From the NCBI GenBank assembly GCA_002709085.1, contig PAPR01000056.1, positions 1 through 39,876 of the forward strand: a stretch of DNA of 39,876 bases. The letters are read 5' to 3'. A program made the position numbers and the translations under genes. The notes below the pieces were generated by a model. That model ran no database searches, was not told where the DNA came from, and saw nothing but the letters and a program-made list of their open reading frames with translations. Shown here one piece after another: positions 24,658 to 32,546 of this stretch (position 1 is its first letter; each line of letters opens with the position of its first letter). This DNA is from Pseudooceanicola sp. GTDB lineage: Bacteria; Pseudomonadota; Alphaproteobacteria; Rhodobacterales; Rhodobacteraceae.

Positions 24658-25019
24658 CGCCGCAGGACGAACCGACCGGGGCCATGGGCGGCCAGGATCA
24701 ACAGGCCGCCCGCGATCGCCCAGTTTTTGACCATGATCGTGACCTGCCAGGGATCCGCGCGAAGCTGCCAATGGAAGTAGCTGGTAAAGAGGCAATAGGC
24801 GGCCAGCACGAGCGCCCAGGCCCGCACCCTCGGTCCAACAATCAGGCAAATCCCGCCAAAGAGATTGAACAGCGCCACTGCCCAGACCAGCATGCCGGGC
24901 AGACCAATTCCCGCGATCATCGCCCTTACCGAGTCAGGGTCCGCGACTTTTTGCGCCGCGCCACCGAGAAACAGTAGCGCGATCAGAACACGGCCCATCA
25001 GGTCGGCCCAGTCCCGCAT
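24654..25019 (-). CDS. DoxX family membrane protein
   Basis: A 121-residue integral membrane protein of the DoxX family with about four hydrophobic segments: LMGRVLIALLFLGGAAQKVA, MLVWAVALFNLFGGICLIVG, AWALVLAAYCLFTSY and NWAIAGGLLILAAHG. The first helix followed by an AxxK motif and the GIGLPG loop is typical. Family roles range from thiosulfate:quinone oxidoreductase subunits to redox stress; nothing here specifies one. The start ATG at 25019 overlaps the stop of an upstream 40-codon frame (TGATG), so it seems to be the last gene of a helicase-led transcript. It converges on hbd with a four-base overlap. Confidence 0.82.
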   Translation of the reverse strand: MRDWADLMGRVLIALLFLGGAAQKVADPDSVRAMIAGIGLPGMLVWAVALFNLFGGICLIVGPRVRAWALVLAAYCLFTSYFHWQLRADPWQVTIMVKNWAIAGGLLILAAHGPGRFVLRR

Positions 25020-25141
25020 CAGCTGCGTCCAGACGGCAAGACCGAGGCGCTGAAACGACGATCCATCGCATGCACGGCCACGTCGATAGAATCGACCCCC
25101 TTGCGGAATATGGCGTCCACGGCGTCGCGTTCTCGCCTCAT
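25019..25141 (-). CDS. 40-residue hypothetical ORF, possibly a gene remnant
   Basis: The frame MRRERDAVDAIFRKGVDSID continues through VAVHAMDRRFSASVLPSGRS. Its ATG overlaps the stop of the short SDR-like frame upstream (ATGA) and its stop overlaps the DoxX start (TGATG). I recognise no family. It may be a leftover of a longer gene or simply a translation bridge to DoxX. Confidence 0.3.
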   Translation of the reverse strand: MRRERDAVDAIFRKGVDSIDVAVHAMDRRFSASVLPSGRS

Positions 25142-25203
25142 GCCCGCGCCTCTTTGGCGCGCCCGATGGCTGCACCGACCCCAGTGATCAGGATCGTCCT
25201 CAC
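25138..25203 (-). pseudogene. Short-chain dehydrogenase N-terminal fragment
   Basis: A GTG codon overlapping the helicase stop (GTGA) opens a 21-codon frame beginning VRTILITGVGAAIGRAK, which matches the nucleotide-binding start of short-chain dehydrogenases (ILITG-x-G-x3-IG-x-A). The frame then stops at 25138. A normal enzyme has about 250 residues with a YxxxK catalytic motif, none of which is present, so this looks like the retained 5' end of a deleted gene. Confidence 0.45.
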
Positions 25204-26735
25204 GCATCGCCATCTTCTACAGTCAGTTCCAACGGCGCTGTCGGCGCCGCCATCAGATCGGCGACCCCAAGCGGCGCGGAGGGCTTTGCCAGCCGGTTGC
25301 GCACGACCCAGAGCAGCCGGGTCTCCGCCCGCGTGATCGCAACGTAAGCCAGCCGTTTCCACAGCGGTTGACCCGCCTCGACCCGTCCAACCCGAGCGGC
25401 AGCGTAGAGATCGGGAGCGAAAACCTGGACGTCGGGCCATTGCGACCCCTGCGCCTTGTGTATCGTCACCGCAGCGCCGTGCAGGAAGGTCGCGCCCATG
25501 CGCGCAGCATAGGGGATGAACGGCTCTTCCTCATCCGGCTTCTCGATCTTGACGATCGAGGCGGCAGAGACGCGCGGGCTTTCCGCACCGACCACATGCA
25601 GCTTGGAAAAGCCGGGCTTGGAGCCGGGGCCGAGGTAGACCACCTGCGCACCTTTGATGAGGCCGCGCGCCTCGAGGTCCAGCCGTTTCTTGCGATGCTT
25701 CGCAGGCAGTTCGATCCCGTCGCAAACCAGCGGCTCCCCCGGCAGAAGGGCATCGAGCGGCGCGCCATGCACCGCCCGGAAGGCATGGATCAGGCGGATC
25801 CGGGTCGCGTTGCGCCAGACCAAGACCGGAGAGCGGGCCATCAGATCGACCTCGACCCGCTGGCTCCAGACAACACGCTCATCCGCGCGGGCCTTGTCCT
25901 CGATCATCTGCTCAAAGTCCTCGAAGCCGAGGGCCGGATCGGCCAGCGCATGCGCAAGGTCGATGATCGGATTGCCCGCGTCCTGCCGATGCACCCGGTC
26001 GAGGTACATGAGGTTCGGCGCAGCCACGCGATCGAAGACCATGCGCCCCGATTGCCCGACCGGGGCCAATTGCGCCGGATCACCGAACAGCAGAAGGGTC
26101 GGAAAAATTTCGCGCAGGTCGTCGAACTGCTTGTCATCCAGCATCGAGGCTTCGTCGATCAGGCCCATGTCCAGCGGATCATCCCGCCGCTTCCAGCCGG
26201 TGATGAAATCCGAGCCGCGCAGCCCGGCGGTCGCCAGCGCGCCGGGCACCGACTTGTTAGTCTGGTAAAACGCCAGCGCCCGGTCGAGCGCCGCGTCGCT
26301 CAACCCTTCGATCTGCGGCCTCTCGCCCTCTCCGGCCAGCCATTCCGCGATCCGCTCGTATTCCGGGTCATAGACGGGCGTGTAGAGGATGCGGTGGATC
26401 GTCGTCGCGGGCACGCCGCGCAAGCGCAGAACAGACGCCGCCTTGTTCGTCGGCGCGAGGATCGCGAGGGTCCGTCGCTCACGCGTTTTCTTGGGTTCGT
26501 AGTCGCCCGAAATCAGAGTGACGCCAGACTCCTGCGCCGCGCGCGAGATGGCCGACAGCAGCAGCGTCTTGCCCGATCCCGCCTTGCCGGTGACGGCCAG
26601 CACCTGCCCCTTGCCAGCGGAGGGCGGACTCACCTCTGAGGCCTCCAGATCGACACCATCCGCGCGCAAGGCCTCGGTGATGCGGTCATAGGCGTCGGCC
26701 TGATCGTGCGAATATGTGACGGCGGGCAATGTCAT
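25200..26735 (-). CDS. RecD-like ATP-dependent DNA helicase (AAA/UvrD_C_2 type)
   Basis: A 511-residue superfamily 1 helicase. Walker A is VLAVTGKAGSGKTLLLSAIS (about residues 47-66); motif Ia follows as AILAPTNKAASVLRLRG with TTIHRILY; Walker B is MGLIDEASMLD; motif III is LLLFGDPAQLAPVGQSG; YLDRVHRQDAGNPIIDLA matches motif IV; and the C-terminal UvrD-like block contains VTIHKAQGSQWPDVQVF and YVAITRAETRLLWVV. It lacks the long N-terminal region of RecD2 and has no recB/recC neighbours, so it is a stand-alone helicase of unknown pathway. Downstream coupled mini-ORFs and DoxX may share its transcript. Confidence 0.88.
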   Translation of the reverse strand: MTLPAVTYSHDQADAYDRITEALRADGVDLEASEVSPPSAGKGQVLAVTGKAGSGKTLLLSAISRAAQESGVTLISGDYEPKKTRERRTLAILAPTNKAASVLRLRGVPATTIHRILYTPVYDPEYERIAEWLAGEGERPQIEGLSDAALDRALAFYQTNKSVPGALATAGLRGSDFITGWKRRDDPLDMGLIDEASMLDDKQFDDLREIFPTLLLFGDPAQLAPVGQSGRMVFDRVAAPNLMYLDRVHRQDAGNPIIDLAHALADPALGFEDFEQMIEDKARADERVVWSQRVEVDLMARSPVLVWRNATRIRLIHAFRAVHGAPLDALLPGEPLVCDGIELPAKHRKKRLDLEARGLIKGAQVVYLGPGSKPGFSKLHVVGAESPRVSAASIVKIEKPDEEEPFIPYAARMGATFLHGAAVTIHKAQGSQWPDVQVFAPDLYAAARVGRVEAGQPLWKRLAYVAITRAETRLLWVVRNRLAKPSAPLGVADLMAAPTAPLELTVEDGDA

Positions 26736-26806
26736 GCGCGGACGCTACCCCGTGCCCGGTTGAAGCGCCAGAGCCTCCGGCGCGGCAGCCCGCTGGATTC
26801 AGACGC

Positions 26807-26832
26807 AAAAGGCCCGCACAAAGCGGGCCTTT
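26807..26832 (-). terminator. Intrinsic terminator of ccr
   Basis: AAAGGCCCGC (26808-26817) and GCGGGCCTTT (26823-26832) form a 10-bp stem with a 5-nt loop. On the minus strand the stem ends in TTTT, 20 bp after the ccr stop. Confidence 0.85.
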
Positions 26833-26853
26833 CACACATCGATTAAAGATAAC

Positions 26854-28140
26854 TTATTTGCCGGCTTCCAGCACATCCTCGACGGTGCGCAACCCGGTCC
26901 GGGGGGCCTGAACCAGCACCGCCATGTTGCCCGGCTTGTGCTCATTGCGCAGCATCTTCATGTGGGCCTGCGGGATTTCCTCCCAGGGGAACACTTCGGA
27001 CATGCAGGGGTCGAGACGCCGCTCCATCATCAGCCGGTTGGCCGAAGCGGCCTGCTTGAGGTTGGCAAAGTGCGAGCCCTGAAGCCGTTTCTGGTGCATC
27101 CACATGTAACGTACGTCAAAGGTGCAGTTGAACCCGGAGGTGCCGGCGCAGATCACCACGATCCCACCCTTCTTGACCACGAGGGTCGAGACGGGGAACG
27201 TCGCCTCGCCGGGATGTTCAAAGACCATGTCGACCGACACGCCCTTTCCGGTGATGTCCCAGATCGCCTTGCCGAACTTGCGCGCCTCTTTCATCCAGTC
27301 GTTGTATTCGGGCGAATTCACGGTGGGCAGTTGACCCCAGCAGCTGAATTCCTTGCGGTTGATCACGCCCTTGGCGCCCTGGTCCATGACAAACTGACGC
27401 TTGCTCTCGTCCGAGATGACGCCAATCGCGTTTGCCCCGGCCGTGTTGGCCAGCTGGATCGCGTAGGAACCGAGGCCCCCGGAGGCACCCCAGACCAGCA
27501 CGTTCTGGCCCGGCTTCAGCTCGTGCGGGTGGTGACCGAACAACATCCGGTAGGCGGTCGCCAGCGTCAGCGTGTAGCAGGCCGATTCTTCCCAGGTCAG
27601 ATGCTTGGGACGCGGCATCAACTGCTGGGCCTGAACCCGTGCGAATTGGGCAAAGGACCCGTCGCCGGTCTCATAGCCCCAGATGCGCTGCGTCGGGGAA
27701 AACATCGGATCGCCGCCGTTGCATTCCTCGTCGTCGCCATCGTCCTGGTTGCAGTGGATCACCACTTCATCGCCGACCTTCCAGGTTTTGACCTTGTCGC
27801 CCACGGCCCAGACGATACCCGAGGCATCGGAACCCGCGATGTGATAATCCTGCTTATGCACGTCGAACGGAGAGATCGGCTCCCCCAGCCCGGCCCAGAC
27901 ACCGTTGTAATTGACCCCTGCGGCCATCACCAGAACCAGCACCTCGTGGCTGTCGATCTGCCAGGTGTCGACGACCTCCTGCTTGAAACTATCGACCGGC
28001 TCGCCGTGCCGGTCACGCCGGATCGCCCAAGCATACATCTGTTTGGGGACGTATCCGAGGGGCGGCATTTCGCCGATTTCATAGAGATCTTTCTGAGGCG
28101 CGTCGTAGGGCGCGATGCCCGTGTCCGTATCCAGAGCCAT
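26854..28140 (-). CDS. ccr: Crotonyl-CoA carboxylase/reductase
   Basis: Key enzyme of the ethylmalonyl-CoA pathway: NADPH-dependent reductive carboxylation of crotonyl-CoA to (2S)-ethylmalonyl-CoA. The 428-residue product is a zinc-free medium-chain dehydrogenase: EVLVLVMAAGVNYNGVWAGL and GEPISPFDVHKQDYHIAGSD, the cofactor motif VLVWGASGGLGSYAIQLANT, and VFEHPGEATFPVSTLVVKKG. The segment HQKRLQGSHFANLKQAASAN near the C-terminus is strongly Ccr-like. It is divergent from ecm, an arrangement known from Rhodobacter. A TTGC-rich element shared with the etf region lies about 20 bp before the start codon, and an intrinsic terminator follows. Confidence 0.96.
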   Translation of the reverse strand: MALDTDTGIAPYDAPQKDLYEIGEMPPLGYVPKQMYAWAIRRDRHGEPVDSFKQEVVDTWQIDSHEVLVLVMAAGVNYNGVWAGLGEPISPFDVHKQDYHIAGSDASGIVWAVGDKVKTWKVGDEVVIHCNQDDGDDEECNGGDPMFSPTQRIWGYETGDGSFAQFARVQAQQLMPRPKHLTWEESACYTLTLATAYRMLFGHHPHELKPGQNVLVWGASGGLGSYAIQLANTAGANAIGVISDESKRQFVMDQGAKGVINRKEFSCWGQLPTVNSPEYNDWMKEARKFGKAIWDITGKGVSVDMVFEHPGEATFPVSTLVVKKGGIVVICAGTSGFNCTFDVRYMWMHQKRLQGSHFANLKQAASANRLMMERRLDPCMSEVFPWEEIPQAHMKMLRNEHKPGNMAVLVQAPRTGLRTVEDVLEAGK

Positions 28141-28160
28141 TGGAACTTCCTTCTCACTTT

Positions 28161-28177
28161 TTGCCGCAATGCAGAAT
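28161..28177 (-). promoter_or_regulatory. TTGC-type operator upstream of ccr
   Basis: Read on the minus strand, ATTCTGCATTGCGGCAA ends about 20 bp upstream of the ccr ATG. It matches the 20814-20830 palindrome at 15 of 17 positions, and its second half TTGCGGCAA is identical to nine bases in 20852-20860. Two further ATTGC elements lie upstream at about 28215-28226. Confidence 0.5.
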
Positions 28178-28447
28178 CGCGGCCGTCTGACCTAGGGGAT
28201 ATAATTCGCCACGCAATAAAGCAATGCCGAAGGGATCAGTTTTGTAACTTTATGTCCTTCTCGATGGCGACCCCAGGGCGCCAACCGGCTATCAGAGACG
28301 AGACCGGCGGCGTATTTACCGATCTTGCGCCGATCTCCCCGAGTCGAGCCAGCGAAATCGTCGCGGCTTTGCTGCATGTGCACGATTACCTGCCGTTTCG
28401 AGACGCTTTGTGCTAGAATGGAGAACGTGTCGCCGCGTTGCGGCGAA

Positions 28448-28475
28448 TTGACATCGCCAGATTCTTACATATACC
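28448..28475 (+). promoter_or_regulatory. Sigma-70-like promoter of ecm
   Basis: TTGACA (28448-28453), a perfect -35 consensus, is followed after 16 bp by TATACC (28470-28475). The promoter lies 46 bp upstream of the ecm ATG and directly after a GC hairpin (28430-28446) that could be an operator. Confidence 0.5.
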
Positions 28476-28521
28476 TACAAGCAGACGAAATTAAATTACC
28501 CAAACAAATCCGAGGCCCCCG

Positions 28522-30489
28522 ATGACCGAGACCAAGAAAGACCGCCCCTGGCTTTTCCGCACCTACTCGGGGCACTCCACGGCCAAGGCGTCGAACGAAC
28601 TCTATCGCTCCAACCTGTCGCGCGGGCAGACGGGCCTGTCGGTGGCATTCGATCTGCCGACACAGACGGGTTATGACAGTGATCACGTCCTGGCCAAGGG
28701 TGAGGTCGGCAAGGTCGGCGTGCCGATCAGTCACCTCGGCGACATGCGCACTCTCTTCGACCAGATCCCCCTGGCCGAGATGAACACCTCCATGACCATC
28801 AACGCAACCGCGCCCTGGTTGCTGTCACTCTATATCGCTGTCGCCGAAGAACAGGGCGCGGACACCAAAGCGCTGCAAGGCACCGTGCAGAACGACCTGA
28901 TCAAGGAATACCTCAGCCGCGGCACCTATATCTGCCCGCCCAAGCCCAGTTTGAGGATGATCGCCGACGTCGCGGAATATTGCTACCGCGAGGTGCCGAA
29001 ATGGAACCCGATGAACGTCTGCTCCTACCACCTGCAAGAGGCCGGCGCGACCCCGGAGCAAGAGCTGGCCTACGCGCTGGCCACCGGCATGGCGGTACTG
29101 GATGAACTGCGCCCGCGCGTCCCGCCCGAGGATTTCCCGACCGTGGTGGGCCGCATCTCGTTCTTCGTGAACGCGGGCATCCGGTTCGTGACCGAAATGT
29201 GCAAGATGCGTGCCTTCGTCGACCTCTGGGACGAGATTTGCGAGACGCGCTACGGAGTCGCCGACCCCAAATTTCGCCGCTTTCGCTACGGCGTGCAGGT
29301 CAACTCCCTCGGGCTGACCGAACAGCAGCCGGAAAACAACGTCTACCGCATCCTGATCGAAATGCTGGCCGTGACCCTGTCGAAAAAGGCCCGTGCCCGC
29401 GCGGTGCAGCTTCCGGCGTGGAACGAGGCCCTCGGCCTGCCGCGCCCCTGGGACCAACAATGGTCCCTGCGCATGCAGCAGATCATGGCCTATGAGACCG
29501 ACCTGCTGGAATATGGTGATCTCTTTGACGGCAATCCGGCGGTCGATGCCAAGGTCGATGCGCTCAAGGAAGGCGCGCGCGCCGAACTGGCAAACCTCGA
29601 ATCCATGGGCGGGGCTGTCGCAAGTATCGAGTACATGAAATCGCGACTCGTCGATTCCAACGCAGAACGGGTCAACCGGATTGAAACCAATGAAACCATC
29701 GTCGTCGGCGTCAACAAATGGACCGAGGCCGAGCCCTCCCCCCTGATGGGCGAAGACGGCGGCATCATGACGGTCGACCCTGCGGTCGAAGCCGACCAGA
29801 TTACCCGCCTCAATCAGTGGCGCGACAGCCGCGACAAGGCGGCGGTCCGATCCGCGCTCGACGCCCTGCGTGAGGCGGCGGCCAAGAACGAAAACATCAT
29901 GCCCGCCTCCATCGCCGCGGCCAAGGCCGGTGTCACCACCGGCGAATGGGCCGAACAGATGCGCGTGGTGCACGGAGAATATCGCGGACCGACCGGCGTA
30001 TCCGGTGCTGTCTCCAACAAGACCGAAGGCCTGGACGAGATCCGCGACGCGGTCGATGCCGTCTCGGACAAGCTGGGGCGCCGGCTGAAGTTCGTCATCG
30101 GGAAACCCGGCCTCGACGGTCATTCCAACGGCGCCGAACAGATCGCCTTTCGCGCCCGCGATTGCGGCATGGACATCAATTACGATGGCATTCGCCTGAC
30201 GCCCGAGGACATCGTGACCAGCGCCAAGGACCAATCCGCCCATGTCGTCGGCCTGTCGATCCTTTCAGGCTCTCACCTGCCATTGGTGGAGGAGACAATG
30301 AACCGGATGCGCGAGGCCGGGCTGGCCGATGTGCCGGTGGTCGTCGGCGGAATTATTCCCGAAGAGGACGCGCGGCGGCTTCTCGCCATGGGCGTGGCCC
30401 GAGTTTACACGCCAAAGGATTTCCAGCTCAATACTATCATGATGGACGTGGTCGCGCTGGTTGACCCGCAAAGCGTCGCTGCCGAATAA
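28522..30489 (+). CDS. ecm: Ethylmalonyl-CoA mutase
   Basis: B12-dependent isomerase converting (2R)-ethylmalonyl-CoA to (2S)-methylsuccinyl-CoA. At 655 residues it has the single-chain MeaA/Ecm layout. The N-terminal TIM barrel includes RTYSGHSTAKASNELYRSNL, GLSVAFDLPTQTGYDSDH and MNTSMTINATAPWLLSLYIA. The C-terminal cobalamin domain has GKPGLDGHSNGAEQIAFRAR, with the DxHxxG base-off histidine at about residue 532, followed by GLSILSGSHLPLVEE and VVGGIIPEEDARRLLAMGVA. The neighbouring divergent ccr and the lack of a separate small subunit favour Ecm over methylmalonyl-CoA mutase. A large inverted repeat follows. Confidence 0.95.
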   Translation: MTETKKDRPWLFRTYSGHSTAKASNELYRSNLSRGQTGLSVAFDLPTQTGYDSDHVLAKGEVGKVGVPISHLGDMRTLFDQIPLAEMNTSMTINATAPWLLSLYIAVAEEQGADTKALQGTVQNDLIKEYLSRGTYICPPKPSLRMIADVAEYCYREVPKWNPMNVCSYHLQEAGATPEQELAYALATGMAVLDELRPRVPPEDFPTVVGRISFFVNAGIRFVTEMCKMRAFVDLWDEICETRYGVADPKFRRFRYGVQVNSLGLTEQQPENNVYRILIEMLAVTLSKKARARAVQLPAWNEALGLPRPWDQQWSLRMQQIMAYETDLLEYGDLFDGNPAVDAKVDALKEGARAELANLESMGGAVASIEYMKSRLVDSNAERVNRIETNETIVVGVNKWTEAEPSPLMGEDGGIMTVDPAVEADQITRLNQWRDSRDKAAVRSALDALREAAAKNENIMPASIAAAKAGVTTGEWAEQMRVVHGEYRGPTGVSGAVSNKTEGLDEIRDAVDAVSDKLGRRLKFVIGKPGLDGHSNGAEQIAFRARDCGMDINYDGIRLTPEDIVTSAKDQSAHVVGLSILSGSHLPLVEETMNRMREAGLADVPVVVGGIIPEEDARRLLAMGVARVYTPKDFQLNTIMMDVVALVDPQSVAAE

Positions 30490-30556
30490 CCGGCGCAACC
30501 GGATAGGTCGACAGGGGCGCTGCCCCTGCCAGGGCAATCTGGCAATCGCCCTGACC

Positions 30557-30630
30557 CCGGAGTATTTTTGACGAGATGAAGCCGCAACCGCCCGCTTCAT
30601 CTCGTCCCGAAATACTCTCGCCGGCCGGCG
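30557..30630. repeat. Head-to-head intergenic repeats forming a long inverted repeat
   Basis: Two copies of a CCGGAGTATTTTTGACGAGATGAAGC-like element face each other. Perfect inner arms of 13 bp (30570-30582 and 30594-30606) surround an 11-nt loop, and outer arms GAGTATTT (30560-30567) and AAATACTC (30610-30617) extend the pairing. A related single copy is at 2933-2972. Placed 70 bp after the ecm stop, it probably ends or stabilises the ecm transcript. Confidence 0.7.
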
Positions 30631-30720
30631 AAACCGCGTCCGAAGGCGCGGCGCGGCGTCATCGTGGACATCGCGGCGGAGTTTTCCGATAGTCTTGGTG
30701 AAACCTCGACGGAGTTCATT

Positions 30721-31425
30721 ATGACCATCCACATCGGCGCTACCCCCGGCCAGATCGCTGAAACCGTGCTGATGCCCGGCGATCCCTACCGCGCCAAATG
30801 GGCCGCGGAGACCTTTCTGGAGGACGCCGAACTCGTCAACGAGGTGCGCGGCATGCTGGGATTCACCGGCACTTGGCGGGGACATCGCGTGACGATCCAG
30901 GGATCGGGGATGGGGATGCCGTCCCTGTCGATCTACGCAAATGAACTGATCCAGGATTACGGCGCACAAACCCTGATCCGCATCGGCTCCTGCGGGGCGA
31001 TGCAGGATCATGTCGCCATCCGCGATGTGATCCTCGCGATGTCGGCAACGTCGATCTCAACGCCCTCTCTCGGGTTCTTCAAGGAGGTCAATTTTGCGCC
31101 AACCGCGAACTTCGATCTGCTTTGCAAGGCCTTCCAAGCGGCTCAGGCCAAAGGCATCACCCCCCATACCGGCGGCATCTATTCCGCCGATGTGTTTTAT
31201 TCCGAACGCCCCGACCTCGATGACGTCATGCAGCGCCATGGCATCCTCGCGGTCGAGATGGAGGCCGCGGAACTCTATATCCTCGCCGCGCGTCACGGTC
31301 GCCGCGCACTGGCCGTGCTGACCGTCTCGGACCACCTCAAGACTCACGAGGCGCTGCCCGCATCCGAACGTGAAAAGAGCTTTGGCGATATGGTGGAAAT
31401 CGCGCTCGAAGCCGCTTTTTCCTGA
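30721..31425 (+). CDS. deoD: Purine-nucleoside phosphorylase, DeoD type
   Basis: Hexameric-type purine nucleoside phosphorylase, 234 residues, splitting purine (deoxy)ribonucleosides with phosphate. Visible are the N-terminal [20 protein letters not shown] with the phosphate-binding Gly-Asp, [28 protein letters not shown], the purine and ribose pocket [10 protein letters not shown] and the catalytic-loop [12 protein letters not shown] with the conserved Asp. The ATG at 30721 follows CGGAG by about seven bases; the frame is open further up to 30664 but only the internal start matches the family. It lies after the ecm inverted repeat and appears to be its own unit. Confidence 0.94.
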   Translation: MTIHIGATPGQIAETVLMPGDPYRAKWAAETFLEDAELVNEVRGMLGFTGTWRGHRVTIQGSGMGMPSLSIYANELIQDYGAQTLIRIGSCGAMQDHVAIRDVILAMSATSISTPSLGFFKEVNFAPTANFDLLCKAFQAAQAKGITPHTGGIYSADVFYSERPDLDDVMQRHGILAVEMEAAELYILAARHGRRALAVLTVSDHLKTHEALPASEREKSFGDMVEIALEAAFS

Positions 31426-31582
31426 CATCGACCGAAGGCGAGCTTGGTTCGATCCCCCGCTTCTGTCGGACCGGCTGCAACGCCAATGCGCAATGGCGCA
31501 GACCGACCCTGCGTCCTGTCACGTTGAGCCACCCGCATTTAGCTGATCTAGTCCCCCCAAATTCATGACACAGGAGATCCAC

Positions 31583-32449
31583 ATGAGCGACGAAACCTAC
31601 ACCCCGCCCGAGGTCTGGACCTGGGACCAGGAAAGCGGTGGACAATTCGCCAGCATCAACCGCCCCATTTCGGGACCGACCCACGACAAGCCGCTCAGCG
31701 TCGGCAAACATCCCTTTCAGATATATTCGCTGGCCACGCCGAACGGCCAGAAAGTGACCATCATGCTGGAAGAGCTGCTGGCCGCTGGCCACACGGGCGC
31801 GGAATACGACGCCTGGTTCATCAACATCGGGGACGGCGACCAATTCGGGTCAGGTTTTGTCGAGGCCAACCCGAACTCCAAAATTCCCGCCATGGTCGAT
31901 CATTCCGGCGACACGCCGATCCGCGTCTTTGAATCCGGCAACATCCTGTTCTACCTCGCGGAAAAGTTCGACGCCTTCCTCCCCAAGGACCACGCGGCCC
32001 GGACCGAGGCGATGAATTGGCTGTTCTGGCTTCAGGGGGCCGCACCCTACCTGGGCGGCGGCTTCGGACATTTCTACGCCTATGCGCCGTTCAAGATGGA
32101 ATACCCGATCAACCGCTTCGCGATGGAGGTGAAACGCCAGCTCGACGTCTTGAACAAACATCTCGCCAATAACGAATTCCTCGCGGGGGCGGAGTATTCC
32201 ATTGCCGACATGGCCACCGCGCCCTGGTACGGGCGGATGGTCACGACAGGCGCTTACGAGGGCCAGACGTTCCTGTCGACGCATGAGTACAAAAACGTGA
32301 TCCGCTGGGCCGAGACGATCTTTGCCCGCCCCGCCGTCAAACGCGGCCGCATGGTCAATGCCGCGCAGGGCGATCCGTCCGAGCAATTGCGCGAACGCCA
32401 TGATGCCGGCGATTTCGAAACGCGCACTCAGGACAAGCTCGAAGGTTGA
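31583..32449 (+). CDS. yghU: Glutathione-dependent disulfide-bond oxidoreductase, YghU type
   Basis: A 288-residue glutathione S-transferase homologue of the Nu class (YghU/YfcG), which reduces disulfides using two bound glutathiones. The length equals that of E. coli YghU as I recall it. Features: an N-terminal extension (PPEVWTWDQESGGQFASINR), a thioredoxin-like domain with FQIYSLATPNGQKVTIMLEE and VEANPNSKIPAMVDHSG, ESGNILFYLAEKF, and the helical C-terminal domain with QGAAPYLGGGFGHFYAYAP and YSIADMATAPWYGR. The ATG at 31583 follows AGGAG; an in-frame ATG at 31565 is less well placed. A strong hairpin follows the stop. Confidence 0.9.
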   Translation: MSDETYTPPEVWTWDQESGGQFASINRPISGPTHDKPLSVGKHPFQIYSLATPNGQKVTIMLEELLAAGHTGAEYDAWFINIGDGDQFGSGFVEANPNSKIPAMVDHSGDTPIRVFESGNILFYLAEKFDAFLPKDHAARTEAMNWLFWLQGAAPYLGGGFGHFYAYAPFKMEYPINRFAMEVKRQLDVLNKHLANNEFLAGAEYSIADMATAPWYGRMVTTGAYEGQTFLSTHEYKNVIRWAETIFARPAVKRGRMVNAAQGDPSEQLRERHDAGDFETRTQDKLEG

Positions 32450-32475
32450 TCCTGCGCGATTACACGCGGAAAAAC

Positions 32476-32507
32476 GAAAGGCGCGAGGGTTTCACCTCGC
32501 GCCTTTC
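32476..32507. terminator. Bidirectional terminator between yghU and the decarboxylase pseudogene
   Basis: GAAAGGCGCGAGG (32476-32488) and CCTCGCGCCTTTC (32495-32507) form a perfect 13-bp stem with a 6-nt loop. Short T-runs in the 3' arm exist on both strands, and the genes on either side converge. Confidence 0.8.
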
Positions 32508-32546
32508 TCGTTCAACGCATATCGCCCGTGCGGATCAAGCCCCCGT

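Larger units (their letters stand above)
28141..28521. other. Divergent ccr-ecm regulatory region
   Basis: A 381-bp region without a supportable gene. It holds the ccr operator, an AT-rich stretch (28196-28255) likely to contain the ccr promoter, a perfect 7-bp hairpin TCGCCGC/GCGGCGA (28430-28446) and the ecm promoter. Short open frames on both strands have no recognisable content. Confidence 0.6.

Noticed and set aside
28192..28383. A small gene in the ccr-ecm intergenic region
   Set aside because: No ribosome site, no recognisable content, and it covers the likely ccr promoter.
28522..30489. Methylmalonyl-CoA mutase large subunit
   Set aside because: Related family, but the single-chain 655-residue layout and the divergent ccr neighbour fit ethylmalonyl-CoA mutase better.
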